Source: DATMGU01 sp035555315
Lineage (GTDB): Bacteria > Pseudomonadota > Alphaproteobacteria > ATCC43930 > CGMCC-115725
NCBI GenBank assembly: GCA_035555315.1
Contig: DATMGU010000037.1
Span: 48,078 to 112,077, forward strand
Direction of reading: 5' to 3'
DNA length: 64,000 bases
In this document: in pieces, positions 9,311 through 18,440 of the stretch
Layout of the letters: every line of letters starts with the position of its first letter
Numbering within the stretch: position 1 is the stretch's first letter
Program-made: the position numbers and the translations under genes
Notes under the pieces: generated by a model
Database searches by the model: none
Seen by the model: only the letters and a program-made list of their open reading frames with translations
What the model was told of the DNA's origin: nothing

Positions 9311-10753
9311 CTATCGCGGTAGCCGTAGATGGGCGCGCAGGCCGCCCTGCGGCGAGGTTTCCAGAATCAGTTCGCCGCCATGGCTGCGCACGATGTCGCG
9401 GGCGATGGTAAGGCCGAGGCCGACGCCGCCGGTCTGCAGGTTGCGAGATCGCTCCAGGCGGAAAAACGGCCGAAACACAGCCTCGCGCATGGCTTCCGGG
9501 ATGCCCGGCCCGTCATCGTCTATGATCACGGCGACGCCGTTGCGCCGATCGAGAACGGCGACCCAAACATGCCCGCCGTAGCGACCGGCATTGCCGATCA
9601 GGTTCATGAGGCAGCGGCGCAGCCCATCCGGCCGCACCGCGAAGGGCAGCTCGTTCGGTCCGCTCAGGCTGACTTGCGTTCCGTCGCGGCGCGCATTGGC
9701 AACCGCGTCCTCCACTAACTCGATGAGGTCGGTCTCGCGCGGTGATTCCGCATCGGCACCCCGGGCGAAATCGAGATAGCCCTCGACCATCTGCTGCATC
9801 TCGGCCACGTCGGATTTCAGTTCGGCGACCTCGATCTGCTCGCCCAGCAGTTCGAGTTCCAATTTCATGCGGGTCAGCGGCGTGCGCAGGTCGTGCGACA
9901 CGCCGGCCAGCATTTCGGTCCGTTGGCTGATCTGCCGTTGAATGCGTTCGCGCATCACCAGAAAGGCCGCGGCGGTCTGGCGTACTTCGGCGGCACCCTC
10001 GGGCTTGAAGTTCGGGACATCCTGTCCCTTGCCGAAAGCATCGGCGGCGATCGCCAGGCGGCGCAGCGACTTCACCTGATTGCGCATGAACCAGGTCGCC
10101 AAGGCGGTCATGAAGATCGCGGTACCGAACATCCACATCAAAAAGATGTAGGTCGGCGACAGGAACAGGCGCTTGCGCGGGATGGTCACGTCCAGCACGC
10201 CGTCGGGTAAGGCCACGGCGACCTTGACGTCGCGGCTCTGGCTGCGCTCATCGATCTGGAACGGCCGATTGAGCCGATCGATCAGCGCCGCCTTCAGCTG
10301 CTCCTCGACCAGGGTTCCGGTCGGCGGGCGCGGCGTATCGGAAAGGGCGGCCCCCCGCCGAAACGCCAGGCCGAGATCGGTCGCCGTATTGGCGAAGGCG
10401 AGATAGATCGCCTGATCGCCGTCGCGGGGCAACAGGTGCCGGGTCTCTATCACCAATTCGATCTCTCCGGCGACGCTGCCCGACAACCGGCGCATCAGCG
10501 TGTCGACCAGGCGGTCGTAGAACACCGATGTCGCGACGGCCTGCACGACGATCAGCGGTGTGACCAGAATGACGACGGAACGGCCGAACAGAGTGCGCGG
10601 CAGGATGCGCTTCAGCCATCCCGGCCGCTTCGCATGACCGTCGATCCGGGCGGTGACGGGCCATTGGTCATCGGTCCGGGGATCCGGTGTCCTGGCCTGC
10701 CGGTCGGCGACCGTCGGCGGCCGCGCGGCGAGATCAATCGGGTTTGAGGACAT
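9311..10753 (-). CDS. EnvZ-type sensor histidine kinase
   Basis: A 480-residue inner-membrane kinase. Helices at about 56-77 and 200-222 flank a periplasmic sensor region of about 120 residues. A HAMP linker and dimerisation domain follow, with the phospho-accepting histidine in AGVSHDLRTPL (H287). The ATPase domain shows N (LMNLIGNAGRYG), G1 (DDDGPGIP) and G2 (GGVGLGLTIARDIV) boxes. It overlaps the upstream response-regulator gene by 20 bp, which marks a cognate pair. The first 45 residues are a polar, likely disordered extension. Confidence 0.93.
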   Translation of the reverse strand: MSSNPIDLAARPPTVADRQARTPDPRTDDQWPVTARIDGHAKRPGWLKRILPRTLFGRSVVILVTPLIVVQAVATSVFYDRLVDTLMRRLSGSVAGEIELVIETRHLLPRDGDQAIYLAFANTATDLGLAFRRGAALSDTPRPPTGTLVEEQLKAALIDRLNRPFQIDERSQSRDVKVAVALPDGVLDVTIPRKRLFLSPTYIFLMWMFGTAIFMTALATWFMRNQVKSLRRLAIAADAFGKGQDVPNFKPEGAAEVRQTAAAFLVMRERIQRQISQRTEMLAGVSHDLRTPLTRMKLELELLGEQIEVAELKSDVAEMQQMVEGYLDFARGADAESPRETDLIELVEDAVANARRDGTQVSLSGPNELPFAVRPDGLRRCLMNLIGNAGRYGGHVWVAVLDRRNGVAVIIDDDGPGIPEAMREAVFRPFFRLERSRNLQTGGVGLGLTIARDIVRSHGGELILETSPQGGLRAHLRLPR

Positions 10754-11471
10754 AACCGGTACCGCGCACCGTCTGAAGATAGCGAGGGAATTTCGGGTCG
10801 CGCTCGATCTTGCGCCGAAGCCGGGTCATTTGCACGTCGACTGTCCTGACGCCGCCGCTGACCTGGCCGCATTCCGACAGGTCCTCACGCGATACCGCCT
10901 CGCCGGCCCGGCGTGCCAGGGCGGTCAGCAAGGCCGCCTCGCCCGCGGTCAGATGCACCGGTGCCCCTGCCCGCATCAACTCGCCGCGGACCAGGTCGAA
11001 CCGGCAGGTGCCGAGGCGGAGAAGCCGAGGCGGCTCCGGCGTCGCCGCCGGCACGCGGTTCAGGATGTTGCGGATCCGTAAGACCAGTTCGCGCGGCTCG
11101 AACGGCTTTACCAGGTAATCGTCGGCGCCGCTTTCGAGGCCGGTGATGCGGTCTCGCGCCTCGGCCATCGCCGTCAGCAACAGGATCGGCACGCGGTTGG
11201 TGCGGCGGATATCGCTCAGCAGCTCCACGCCGCTTTCGCCCGGCATCATCACGTCGAGGATGATGAGGTCGAAGGCGAAACCCTGCAGTCTGGCGCGCGC
11301 CTCACCGGCATCGGCCGCCTCGGTCACGCGGAAGCCGCTCTTCTGCAGATAGCGGTTCAGCACGCTGCGCAGCCGGCCGTCGTCATCGACCACCAGCAGA
11401 TGCACCGGCTCCGCCTCGGCCATAGGGGGGACGCCGGTGTCATCGGGGGCGGTTGGAATGGTCGTTGTCAT
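10734..11471 (-). CDS. OmpR-family response regulator
   Basis: A 245-residue protein. The receiver domain has acidic VVDDD (28-32), the phosphorylated aspartate D73 (LIILDVMMPG) and lysine K122 (LVKPFEP). A C-terminal winged-helix DNA-binding domain ends RTVDVQMTRLRRKIERD...GYVLKPD. It is the partner of the overlapping kinase. It begins 13 bp after the MarR gene stop, so MarR-regulator-kinase form one operon. The target regulon is unknown; the facing RND pump is a candidate only by position. Confidence 0.93.
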   Translation of the reverse strand: MTTTIPTAPDDTGVPPMAEAEPVHLLVVDDDGRLRSVLNRYLQKSGFRVTEAADAGEARARLQGFAFDLIILDVMMPGESGVELLSDIRRTNRVPILLLTAMAEARDRITGLESGADDYLVKPFEPRELVLRIRNILNRVPAATPEPPRLLRLGTCRFDLVRGELMRAGAPVHLTAGEAALLTALARRAGEAVSREDLSECGQVSGGVRTVDVQMTRLRRKIERDPKFPRYLQTVRGTGYVLKPD

Positions 11472-11484
11472 ATCTTGCGACGGC

Positions 11485-11988
11485 TTAATGGTTGCGAAGC
11501 TGGGCCGGCCGGTCGAACCGGCGGCGGTCGGTTTCAGTCGAAATGATGCCGAGCATCACCTTGCGGAACCCCTCGACCGCCTGGCCACCGGCCTCACGAT
11601 AGGCGCGGGCCACAATCGCCCGCTGCTTTTCCGATAATTGTCGCTCCAATACAACACCTTGCTCGGTCAAGGTCAGCAAGCGCTGGCGCCGATCCCGTGC
11701 GCCCGGCTTCTGCACGATCAATTGCTGTTCGACCAACTGGCTCAAGACGCGGCTCAGGCTCTGTTTGGTGATCCGCAGGATGCTCAACAGGTTGCTGACC
11801 GTGGTCTGCGGATTGCGCCCGACAAAGTGGATCACCCGGTGATGGGCACGGCCGAGACTGAGCTCCGCCAGGATCGCATCGGGCTCCGCGGTGAAATCCC
11901 GATAGGCGAAATACAGCAGTTCGATGCCCTGGCGCAGCTCCTCTTCACGCAGGAACAGCAGGTTGGACGCGGCAGAAACGTCAGACAT
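11485..11988 (-). CDS. MarR-family transcriptional regulator
   Basis: A 167-residue winged helix-turn-helix protein. HHRVIHFVGRNPQTTVSNLLSI with LRITKQSLSRVLSQLVEQQLI is the DNA-binding core, and GARDRRQRLLTLTEQG is the wing. It is first in the operon with the two-component pair and divergent from ilvE. A perfect AT palindrome lies in the shared 86-bp promoter region and suits autoregulation and control of ilvE. The effector is unknown. Confidence 0.88.
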   Translation of the reverse strand: MSDVSAASNLLFLREEELRQGIELLYFAYRDFTAEPDAILAELSLGRAHHRVIHFVGRNPQTTVSNLLSILRITKQSLSRVLSQLVEQQLIVQKPGARDRRQRLLTLTEQGVVLERQLSEKQRAIVARAYREAGGQAVEGFRKVMLGIISTETDRRRFDRPAQLRNH

Positions 11989-12033
11989 GTTGACCTTGTT
12001 TCGGTTTAACGTTACAAAGATATGGACTGAAGA

Positions 12034-12046
12034 GTAATTTAATTAC
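12034..12046. promoter_or_regulatory. Candidate MarR operator between marR and ilvE
   Basis: GTAATTTAATTAC is a perfect 13-bp palindrome (6-1-6) in the short divergent promoter. MarR proteins favour AT-rich palindromes of this size. It ends 28 bp before the ilvE start. Confidence 0.5.
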
Positions 12047-12074
12047 AATATCGACCTGTTATCGGAGAAGCCCC

Positions 12075-12974
12075 ATGTCCTTGCTGCCTTTCGACGATCG
12101 AGACGGCGTCATCTGGTTCGATGGCGCACTGGTTCCATGGCGCGACGCCAAGATACACGTCCTGAGCCACGGCCTGCATTATGGAAGCTGTGTGTTCGAA
12201 GGGGAACGGGCCTATGGCGGCGCGGTATTCAAGCTGACAGAGCACAGCAAGCGGCTGGTGACCAGCGCCCAATTGCTCGGCTTCGATCTGCCTTACACGG
12301 TCGAGGAGCTGGATCGGGCGACCGAGGCCGTCATCGCCGGCAACGGCATCGTCGACGGCTATGTGCGTCCGGTGGCCTGGCGCGGGTCGGAAATGATGGG
12401 CGTGTCGGCGCGTAACTCGAAAATCCATACGGCGATCGCGACATGGCAGTGGCCGGCCTATTTCTCGCCCGAGGCGCGGATGCGCGGCATTCGGATGTGC
12501 GTCTCGAAATGGGCGCGGCCGGCGCCCAATACGGCGCCGACCGCGTCCAAGGCGGCCGGTCTCTATATGATCTGCACCCTGTCGAAGCACGCGGCGGAGA
12601 ATGACGGCTATGACGATGCGCTGATGCTCGACTGGCAGGGCCTGATCGCCGAGGCGACCGGCGCCAATGTGTTTCTGGTCATCGATGGCGAAGTCCACAC
12701 ACCGAAACCGGATGCATTTCTGGACGGCATCACCCGCCGCACGGTCATCGATCTGGCGAGGGCCCATGGGCTGACCGTGGTGGAGCGGAGTATTCCGCCA
12801 GATGATCTGGCGCGGGTGTCGGAGGTGTTCATCACCGGTACCGCCGCCGAGGTGACCCCTGTGCGCGAGATCGGCCCGCATCACTATCAGCCCGGCCGGA
12901 TCAGCCGGTTGATGATGGATGCCTATGACGCGCTGGTCCGGCAAAAGCCGCAGGTGAATGGCCGGGCAGCATGA
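12075..12974 (+). CDS. ilvE: Branched-chain amino acid aminotransferase
   Basis: A class IV PLP-dependent aminotransferase of 299 residues that interconverts Leu/Ile/Val and their 2-oxo acids. The PLP lysine is K159 in TASKAAGLY; SHGLHYGSCVFEGERAYGG and the C-terminal EATGANVFLV and VFITGTAAEVTPV blocks are family signatures. It has an AGAAG-type ribosome site before the ATG at 12075. Its end overlaps the next gene by 17 bp. Confidence 0.93.
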   Translation: MSLLPFDDRDGVIWFDGALVPWRDAKIHVLSHGLHYGSCVFEGERAYGGAVFKLTEHSKRLVTSAQLLGFDLPYTVEELDRATEAVIAGNGIVDGYVRPVAWRGSEMMGVSARNSKIHTAIATWQWPAYFSPEARMRGIRMCVSKWARPAPNTAPTASKAAGLYMICTLSKHAAENDGYDDALMLDWQGLIAEATGANVFLVIDGEVHTPKPDAFLDGITRRTVIDLARAHGLTVVERSIPPDDLARVSEVFITGTAAEVTPVREIGPHHYQPGRISRLMMDAYDALVRQKPQVNGRAA

Positions 12975-14235
12975 GATTTCGCGGTTTGAGATGTCGATGA
13001 GTGCTCGTCCTGTCGCGGTGATCGGTGGTGGGCCGGCCGGCCTGATGGCGGCCACGATGCTCAGCGAGCGGGGCCACCAGGTCACCGTGCTGGACGGGAT
13101 GCCGACGGTCGGCCGCAAGTTCCTGCTGGCCGGCCGCGGTGGGCTCAACCTCACTCATAGCGAGACGTTGCCCGACTTCATCGGCCGCTATGGTGCCGCC
13201 GCCGGTTTCATCGAGCCGATGCTTGGCGAATTTTCCCCCGATGCCCTGCGGGCCTGGTGCGCCGAGCTCGGTGTCGAGACGTTCGTCGGCAGCAGCGGCC
13301 GGGTATTCCCCACCGGGCTCAAGGCATCGGGGTTGCTGCGGGCGTGGCTGCGGCATTTGGTGGGGCACGGTGTGCGGATCTTACCACGCCACCGCTGGCA
13401 GGGGTGGACCGAGGCCGGGGCGCTTCGCTTCGAGCGGCCGGCCGGTGGTGGTGAGGTCGAGATACTGGATCTTGCGCCGGATGCGACGGTCCTCGCTTTG
13501 GGCGGTGCCAGCTGGCCGCGGCTGGGTGCCGACGGCGGGTGGGTCCCGCTCTTGGCGGCGCGCGGTATCGCGATCAACCCGTTGCGCCCGGCCAATTGCG
13601 GGTTGAGCATCGCCTGGTCGGCGCATTTCCTGAGCCAGGCGGAAGGGCAGCCGCTGAAGCGGATCATCCTGCGCGTCGATGGACAGAATGCCGTGGGCGA
13701 ACTCGTACTGACGCGCCACGGTATCGAGGGTGGGGCGGTTTATGCCCTGACGGCCCAGGTGCGCGACGCGCTGGATCGGCAGGGCCAAGCGGTACTTTGG
13801 CTCGACCTCAAGCCCGACCTTACCGAGGCGGAGATCGCCCGGCGGCTCAACCGCCCGCGCCGTGGCGACAGCCTGTCGAATCATCTGCGCAAGGCACTGC
13901 GCCTGGACAAGCCGGCGATCGCGCTGCTGCGCGAGCGGGTGCCCGACTTGCCGAACCTCGATCCGGCGTCGCTCGCCGGCGTCGTCAAACGCTTGGCGTT
14001 GCCGGTTACCGGGCTGTTCGGCCTGGAGCGAGCGATCTCGACGGCGGGCGGCATTCGGCTCGATGCGGTCGACGATCGGCTGATGCTGACGGCGCTGCCC
14101 GGCGTGTTCGTCGCCGGCGAAATGCTGGATTGGGAGGCGCCGACCGGCGGCTATCTGCTGCAAGCGGCGTTCAGCACCGGACGGCGCGCGGCACTTGGAG
14201 CGGCGGCGTGGCTGCAGCAGAGTGCTGCCGCCTGA
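12958..14235 (+). CDS. TIGR03862-type flavoprotein (HI0933/BaiN-like FAD oxidoreductase)
   Basis: A 425-residue FAD-binding protein of the HI0933-like superfamily. The dinucleotide motif is VAVIGGGPAGLMAATM near residue 20, followed by the hallmark VGRKFLLAGRGGLNLTHSE. The C-terminus closes the FAD site (GVFVAGEMLDWEAPTGGYLLQ). The reaction is not known for this subfamily. The first ATG (12958) overlaps ilvE; internal ATGs at 12991 and 12997 would remove the leader and may be the true start. Confidence 0.82.
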   Translation: MAGQHEISRFEMSMSARPVAVIGGGPAGLMAATMLSERGHQVTVLDGMPTVGRKFLLAGRGGLNLTHSETLPDFIGRYGAAAGFIEPMLGEFSPDALRAWCAELGVETFVGSSGRVFPTGLKASGLLRAWLRHLVGHGVRILPRHRWQGWTEAGALRFERPAGGGEVEILDLAPDATVLALGGASWPRLGADGGWVPLLAARGIAINPLRPANCGLSIAWSAHFLSQAEGQPLKRIILRVDGQNAVGELVLTRHGIEGGAVYALTAQVRDALDRQGQAVLWLDLKPDLTEAEIARRLNRPRRGDSLSNHLRKALRLDKPAIALLRERVPDLPNLDPASLAGVVKRLALPVTGLFGLERAISTAGGIRLDAVDDRLMLTALPGVFVAGEMLDWEAPTGGYLLQAAFSTGRRAALGAAAWLQQSAAA

Positions 14236-14442
14236 GCATCCGTCGGAGCTAAGGTCGAAAAAAGTTATTTTGTTTTCGAAACGAACCGCCTAGAAGGGAC
14301 AGGTGGTCTTCTGTCGGTACGAATGAGGCATCGGCCTTGGAAGTCCCCCTATCTTTCGCCGGGTCGGTATGGTGCTCCTACTTCTCGTGTCTGCCGACGG
14401 TCCCAAACCTGCCGGAGCGTTCGTCGCGCCCGGTGGCGGCGG

Positions 14443-14898
14443 ATGATCACAATCCCGCCTGTGCTGGTCGGGAGCTTGATCGACGAAGCGTATGGTTACT
14501 GGCAGAGCCTGAATGCGGTGCGCAGTCCACCGGCTCGACGAGACATCGATCCGACCGCGATACCCAGACTCCTCGGCTCGATCATGCTGACCGATGTGCT
14601 CCCGTCGCCGCCTCACTTCCGCTATCGGCTGATCGGCCAGCACATCGCCGATCGGCTGCCGGAACTATCACGCGGCATGGCACCGCTATCGGCCAAGGCG
14701 GATCCGCGCTATCCGCCGGGTGGCGACGAGATAACGATCATGACGGCTGCGACCAACCTTCGGCAACCGCAGCTCTTCTTCGGCAGAGGGCGCATCCAGC
14801 ACCGGCGATTACCGCTTGCCCGCCTGGACTGTCCGATGGTCGAGGATGGTACGGCGGTTGCCATCATCTTCAGCTGTCTGATGTTTGGCGCGTTTTGA
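14443..14898 (+). CDS. PAS_5-type PAS domain protein
   Basis: A 151-residue protein that is essentially one PAS domain of the PAS_5 class found in many Rhodospirillales. Marks: an initial AYGYWQSLNAVRSPPARRDIDP, then IPRLLGSIMLTDVL and FRYRLIGQHIADRL. No output domain is attached, so it may be a small sensor or scaffold. The ATG at 14443 fits the family; the open frame reaches further upstream but that part is basic and unrelated. Confidence 0.65.
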   Translation: MITIPPVLVGSLIDEAYGYWQSLNAVRSPPARRDIDPTAIPRLLGSIMLTDVLPSPPHFRYRLIGQHIADRLPELSRGMAPLSAKADPRYPPGGDEITIMTAATNLRQPQLFFGRGRIQHRRLPLARLDCPMVEDGTAVAIIFSCLMFGAF

Positions 14899-14905
14899 GC
14901 GGCTG

Positions 14906-15778
14906 CTAAGATATTTTGACCCAATGGGTCAACATGCGCCGCTCGCCCGGCGGGATCAGCAGCAGGCCGGGTTTGTCGAGGAACTCGCCGGCGAAATCCA
15001 CGGGGCTCGCCATGCCGTGCCACGGTTCGATGCAGAGAAAGTCGCCGGGCGGCCGCGTCCAGATGCCCAATTGAGTGAAGCCGTCCCAACTCATCGCGAT
15101 GCCCGGCGCACCGGGAGCGGTAAAGCAGACCGACCGGCTGGCCGGCTGGTCGAGGATCAGGGCATCGGCCGCGAACAGCCCCTCGGTAAGCGGCAGGATC
15201 CGGCCCTGGATCGGTGTCGCGACGGAATCGGTCGCGATCAGCCCGCCGGTCAGGCGGCGGATCGGCGCCGGTTCGTCCCGGTCGAATTCCAGGCGATGCG
15301 CCTCCTTGGCGATGCCGTCGACCAAGGGCCAACGGAAAGCCGGATGCGCGCCGGCTGAGGCGGGCAGCACCTCGTCGCCCGGATTGGCGATCGTGTAGGT
15401 GGTCACCAGCGTGTCGTCCTCAAGGGTATAGGCGACCTCGAAGCGAAAGGCGAACGGGTAGCGGGCGCGCGTCTCTGCGTCGTCCGCCAACGCCAGACGG
15501 CACGTTTTGGTGCCGCGATCCACCCAGGTGAACCGGCGATCGCGGGCAAAGCCATGCTGGGTCAGCGGGAACGCCCGACCGCGATGGATCAGCCGGCCGT
15601 CCGTCAGCCGGCCGACGATCGGGAACAGCACCGGCGCGTGGCGCGGCCAGGCGGGGCCCGCTTGCCACAGCAACTCGCGTCCGGCGGCATCGCATAACGA
15701 ACACAATTCGGCGCCATCGGCTTTGACGGAAGCCGATATCCGGCCATTCGTCAGGGCGTGACGATCGGGGTCTGTCAT
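14906..15778 (-). CDS. Aldose 1-epimerase family protein (LacX-like)
   Basis: A 290-residue beta-sandwich sugar epimerase that equilibrates alpha and beta anomers of aldoses. Catalytic-site blocks are TQHGFARDR (histidine), SAGAHPAFRWP (second histidine) and FLCIEPWHG (acid). The sequence is nearer the LacX/YeaD-like branch than GalM. It overlaps the pspF start-to-stop junction by 4 bp, so it is the second gene after pspF on this strand. Confidence 0.87.
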   Translation of the reverse strand: MTDPDRHALTNGRISASVKADGAELCSLCDAAGRELLWQAGPAWPRHAPVLFPIVGRLTDGRLIHRGRAFPLTQHGFARDRRFTWVDRGTKTCRLALADDAETRARYPFAFRFEVAYTLEDDTLVTTYTIANPGDEVLPASAGAHPAFRWPLVDGIAKEAHRLEFDRDEPAPIRRLTGGLIATDSVATPIQGRILPLTEGLFAADALILDQPASRSVCFTAPGAPGIAMSWDGFTQLGIWTRPPGDFLCIEPWHGMASPVDFAGEFLDKPGLLLIPPGERRMLTHWVKIS

Positions 15779-16824
15779 GCTGTCTCCGTGTCGTTTCCAG
15801 GCTTTTCAATCAGCCCGTGCTTGCGTAGCAGGTTTCGAAGCTGATGATATCCCAGACCGAGATGGACGGCGGTGCGCTTTTGATGATGGGCGTTACGGTC
15901 CAGGGCCTGGCGGAGCAGGCTTTTTTCAAGTCCGGCAATATGCTCGGAAAGATTGTAGGGTTCTCGCGGTGCCGCTTCCAGGGGGCTGCGCTCACTGGGT
16001 TGGCGTTCGACCGGTGCCGGTTCTCCCCGCGGGCGCCAGGGCGAGGCGAAGGGATCGAAGACGATCGTATCGATCGGCCGGCGCGGATCGGCCGCCCGAT
16101 AGACCGCCCGTTCGACGACATTCTTCAGCTCCCGCGCGTTGCCTGGCCAGGCATAGGCTCTGAGCTGCGCCAAGGCCGCGCGGGTGAAGCCCAGGAAGAC
16201 GTCGCGCTTCAACTCCTGGCTCATCGATACGCCGTAATGCTGGGCCAGCGCCTCGATATCGTCGGGACGTTCCCGCAGCGGCGCGATCGTGATGACATCG
16301 AAGGCGAGTCGGTCGAGCAGATCGGCGCGGAACCGGCCGGCGGCGGCATGGGCCGGCAGATCGATGTTGGTCGCGGCGATCAACCGGACATCGACGCTCA
16401 GCGTCTCGCTGCCGCCGACCCGTTCGAAAGTGCCGTATTCCACCACCCGCAGGATCGCCTCCTGCACCGCCAGAGGTGCATTGGCGATCTCATCGAGAAA
16501 CAGGCTGCCGCGATGGGCGAGTTCGAACCGCCCGGCGCGCCGTCGCGTCGCCCCGGTGAACGAGCCGGCCTCGTGACCGAACAACTCGGCCTCCAGCAGG
16601 GTGGCCGGGAGGGCGGCGCAATTGAGCTTGATGAAAGGCTGGTTCCAGCGCCTCGACAGGTAATGCAATCGCCCGGCGATCAACTCCTTGCCGGTACCGC
16701 GCTCGCCGATCACCAGCACCGGCCGCGATAGGGGGGCCGCCAACGAAACGGCGTCGAGCATCTGGCGAAACGCAGGCGAACTGCCGATCGGCGTCGGTGG
16801 GACAATCGGATCATGGGAGAGCAT
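15775..16824 (-). CDS. pspF: Phage shock operon transcriptional activator PspF
   Basis: A 349-residue sigma-54 enhancer-binding protein. It lacks a receiver domain and begins directly with the AAA+ domain: Walker A GERGTGKE, the sigma-54 contact loop EAGSFTGATRR and Walker B GSLFLDEIANA. It ends with a Fis-type helix-turn-helix (HQKRTAVHLGLGYHQLRNLLRKHG). PspF is normally held inactive by PspA. It is divergent from pspABC, as in enterobacteria. The ATG at 16824 gives the family N-terminus; an in-frame upstream extension is AT-rich and not family-like. Confidence 0.93.
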   Translation of the reverse strand: MLSHDPIVPPTPIGSSPAFRQMLDAVSLAAPLSRPVLVIGERGTGKELIAGRLHYLSRRWNQPFIKLNCAALPATLLEAELFGHEAGSFTGATRRRAGRFELAHRGSLFLDEIANAPLAVQEAILRVVEYGTFERVGGSETLSVDVRLIAATNIDLPAHAAAGRFRADLLDRLAFDVITIAPLRERPDDIEALAQHYGVSMSQELKRDVFLGFTRAALAQLRAYAWPGNARELKNVVERAVYRAADPRRPIDTIVFDPFASPWRPRGEPAPVERQPSERSPLEAAPREPYNLSEHIAGLEKSLLRQALDRNAHHQKRTAVHLGLGYHQLRNLLRKHGLIEKPGNDTETA

Positions 16825-16953
16825 TCGTCTATCTTGCCACAGAATGACTATTTTCACTAAATAATGTTCAAAAATGACACTATGGAAGATCTTCGGCCGC
16901 ATGCTCTGGAATAATATTGTTTTAAATCAATCGATTGGGAAGGGATCATCCTC

Positions 16954-16969
16954 TGGCACGCCGCGTGAA
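16954..16969 (+). promoter_or_regulatory. Sigma-54 promoter of pspABC
   Basis: A perfect -24 element TGGCAC (16954-16959) is followed by a degenerate -12 element GTGAA (16965-16969) with standard spacing, about 50 bp before pspA. The AT-rich stretch 16835-16935 upstream would hold the PspF enhancer sites. Confidence 0.7.
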
Positions 16970-17018
16970 ATGGCGGCGTCGTCCCCGGCTGGGAGGTCGA
17001 CTGAGAAAGGGTTTCGTC

Positions 17019-17717
17019 ATGGGTGTGTTTTCGCGGATCAGCGATATCGTCAATTCGAACATCAATTCGATCCTGGATCGCGCCGAGGATCCGGAAAAAA
17101 TTATCAGGCTGATCATCCAGGAAATGGAAGACACCCTGGTCGAGGTGCGCTCCTCGACGGTCAAGACAATCGCCGAGCGTAAGGAGTTGGAACGCCGGTT
17201 GAAGGGGCTCGGTCGCGACCATGCCGACTGGCAGACCAAGGCCGAATTGGCGTTGACCAAGAACCGGGAAGATCTGGCGAAAGGCGCCCTGCAGATCAAG
17301 GCGCGCATCGCCGGCGAGATCGCCGGTCTGGAGCGGCAACTCGGCCAGATCGAGGATGGTCTTGCCAAGCAGGGCGAGGACATCGCCAAGCTGCAGCAGA
17401 AACTGGCCGATGCGAAATCGCGCGAGGCGAGCATGGTCGCCCGCCACAAGACGGCGGCCAACCGCATCAAGCTGCGCTCGTCCCTCTATGATGAGCGGAT
17501 CACCGACGCCTTCGCCCGGTTCGAACAGGTCGAACGCGCGCTCGATGAGATGGAAGGGCGCGTCGAGGTCTATGACCATGGCCGCAAGAAGTCGCTGCAC
17601 GAGGAGATCGTCGATCTGGAAACCTCGGTCGCGGTCGAGACCGAGTTGAGCGAACTCAAGGCGAAGCTGGCGGCCCGGACCGGTGGTGCCGGTGCCGTCT
17701 CGGCCGAGCGGCAGTGA
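17019..17717 (+). CDS. pspA: Phage shock protein A
   Basis: A 232-residue coiled-coil protein of the PspA/IM30/ESCRT-III superfamily. It binds stressed inner membrane and restrains PspF. Its start MGVFSRISDIVNSNINSILD and the block DPEKIIRLIIQEMEDTLVEV are nearly canonical. The ATG at 17019 is preceded by AAAGG at 17006-17010. The pspB start follows the stop after one base. Confidence 0.95.
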   Translation: MGVFSRISDIVNSNINSILDRAEDPEKIIRLIIQEMEDTLVEVRSSTVKTIAERKELERRLKGLGRDHADWQTKAELALTKNREDLAKGALQIKARIAGEIAGLERQLGQIEDGLAKQGEDIAKLQQKLADAKSREASMVARHKTAANRIKLRSSLYDERITDAFARFEQVERALDEMEGRVEVYDHGRKKSLHEEIVDLETSVAVETELSELKAKLAARTGGAGAVSAERQ

Positions 17718-17718
17718 T

Positions 17719-17952
17719 ATGTTTGGATCGAGCCATGGCTTCGTCACCATCGCGATCCTGCTCTGCGTGGTCGTGGTGCCGATGTGGTTGCGGTTGCATT
17801 ACCGCAGCCGGATGAGTGCCGCTCACCACTTGAGCGAGGCGAGTGCTCGGACCTTGGCCGAGCTTGCCACCCTGGCGGATCGCATGACGGCGCGGATCGA
17901 GAACCTGGAAAGGGCGCTCGACGCGGCCCCGCGCGACGGGAGACAGCAGTGA
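17719..17952 (+). CDS. pspB: Phage shock protein B
   Basis: A 77-residue membrane protein with one N-terminal helix (about 7-24) followed by a basic, helical cytoplasmic part (LSEASARTLAELATLADRM). This is the PspB layout. With PspC it relays envelope stress to PspA. The stop overlaps the pspC start by one base. Confidence 0.88.
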   Translation: MFGSSHGFVTIAILLCVVVVPMWLRLHYRSRMSAAHHLSEASARTLAELATLADRMTARIENLERALDAAPRDGRQQ

Positions 17953-18440
17953 TGTATGGTTATCGAGGTTACCCGATGATGGGGGAACGGATGCGGCTCT
18001 ATCGGGATACCGATAACGCGCTGATCGCCGGCGTCTGCGCCGGATTGGCCGACCATCGGCAGATCAACCGGACAATGGTCCGTATCCTGGCGGTGGTCGG
18101 GTTGCTGTGCTTTTTTCCCGTCGTGTTCATCGCTTATGTGGTCTTGGCCTGCTTGCTGCCAGCCAAGACCGGTCAAGGTTATGCCCGGGCCGAGATGTCC
18201 GCCGGGGCGGCTTCGGCGGGGGATGAGTGGGCCGGCGATGGCACGCGCCAGCGGCGTCGCCACAGCCGCGGCGACTGGGCGCGCGATTGGCGCTGGTCCC
18301 CCGGTGATCCTGGGGCGTCGGACCGAGCCATCGCCGAGTTGGCGGAGCGATTTCGGGACTTGGATCGACGCCTGACCGACCTGGAACGGCACGCGGTCTC
18401 CGACGAGTTCGACCTTAAGCAGAAGTTCCGGGATCTTTAG
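17952..18440 (+). CDS. pspC: Phage shock protein C (PspC domain)
   Basis: A 162-residue protein. The PspC domain occupies residues 14-72, with LYRDTDNALIAGVCAGLADH and one hydrophobic helix at 43-70. The remainder is a charged tail (RQRRRHSRGDWARDW) ending in a short coiled coil. The tail is longer than in E. coli PspC, as is common in alphaproteobacteria. Its last 26 bp overlap the convergent hpnB gene. Confidence 0.9.
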   Translation: MYGYRGYPMMGERMRLYRDTDNALIAGVCAGLADHRQINRTMVRILAVVGLLCFFPVVFIAYVVLACLLPAKTGQGYARAEMSAGAASAGDEWAGDGTRQRRRHSRGDWARDWRWSPGDPGASDRAIAELAERFRDLDRRLTDLERHAVSDEFDLKQKFRDL

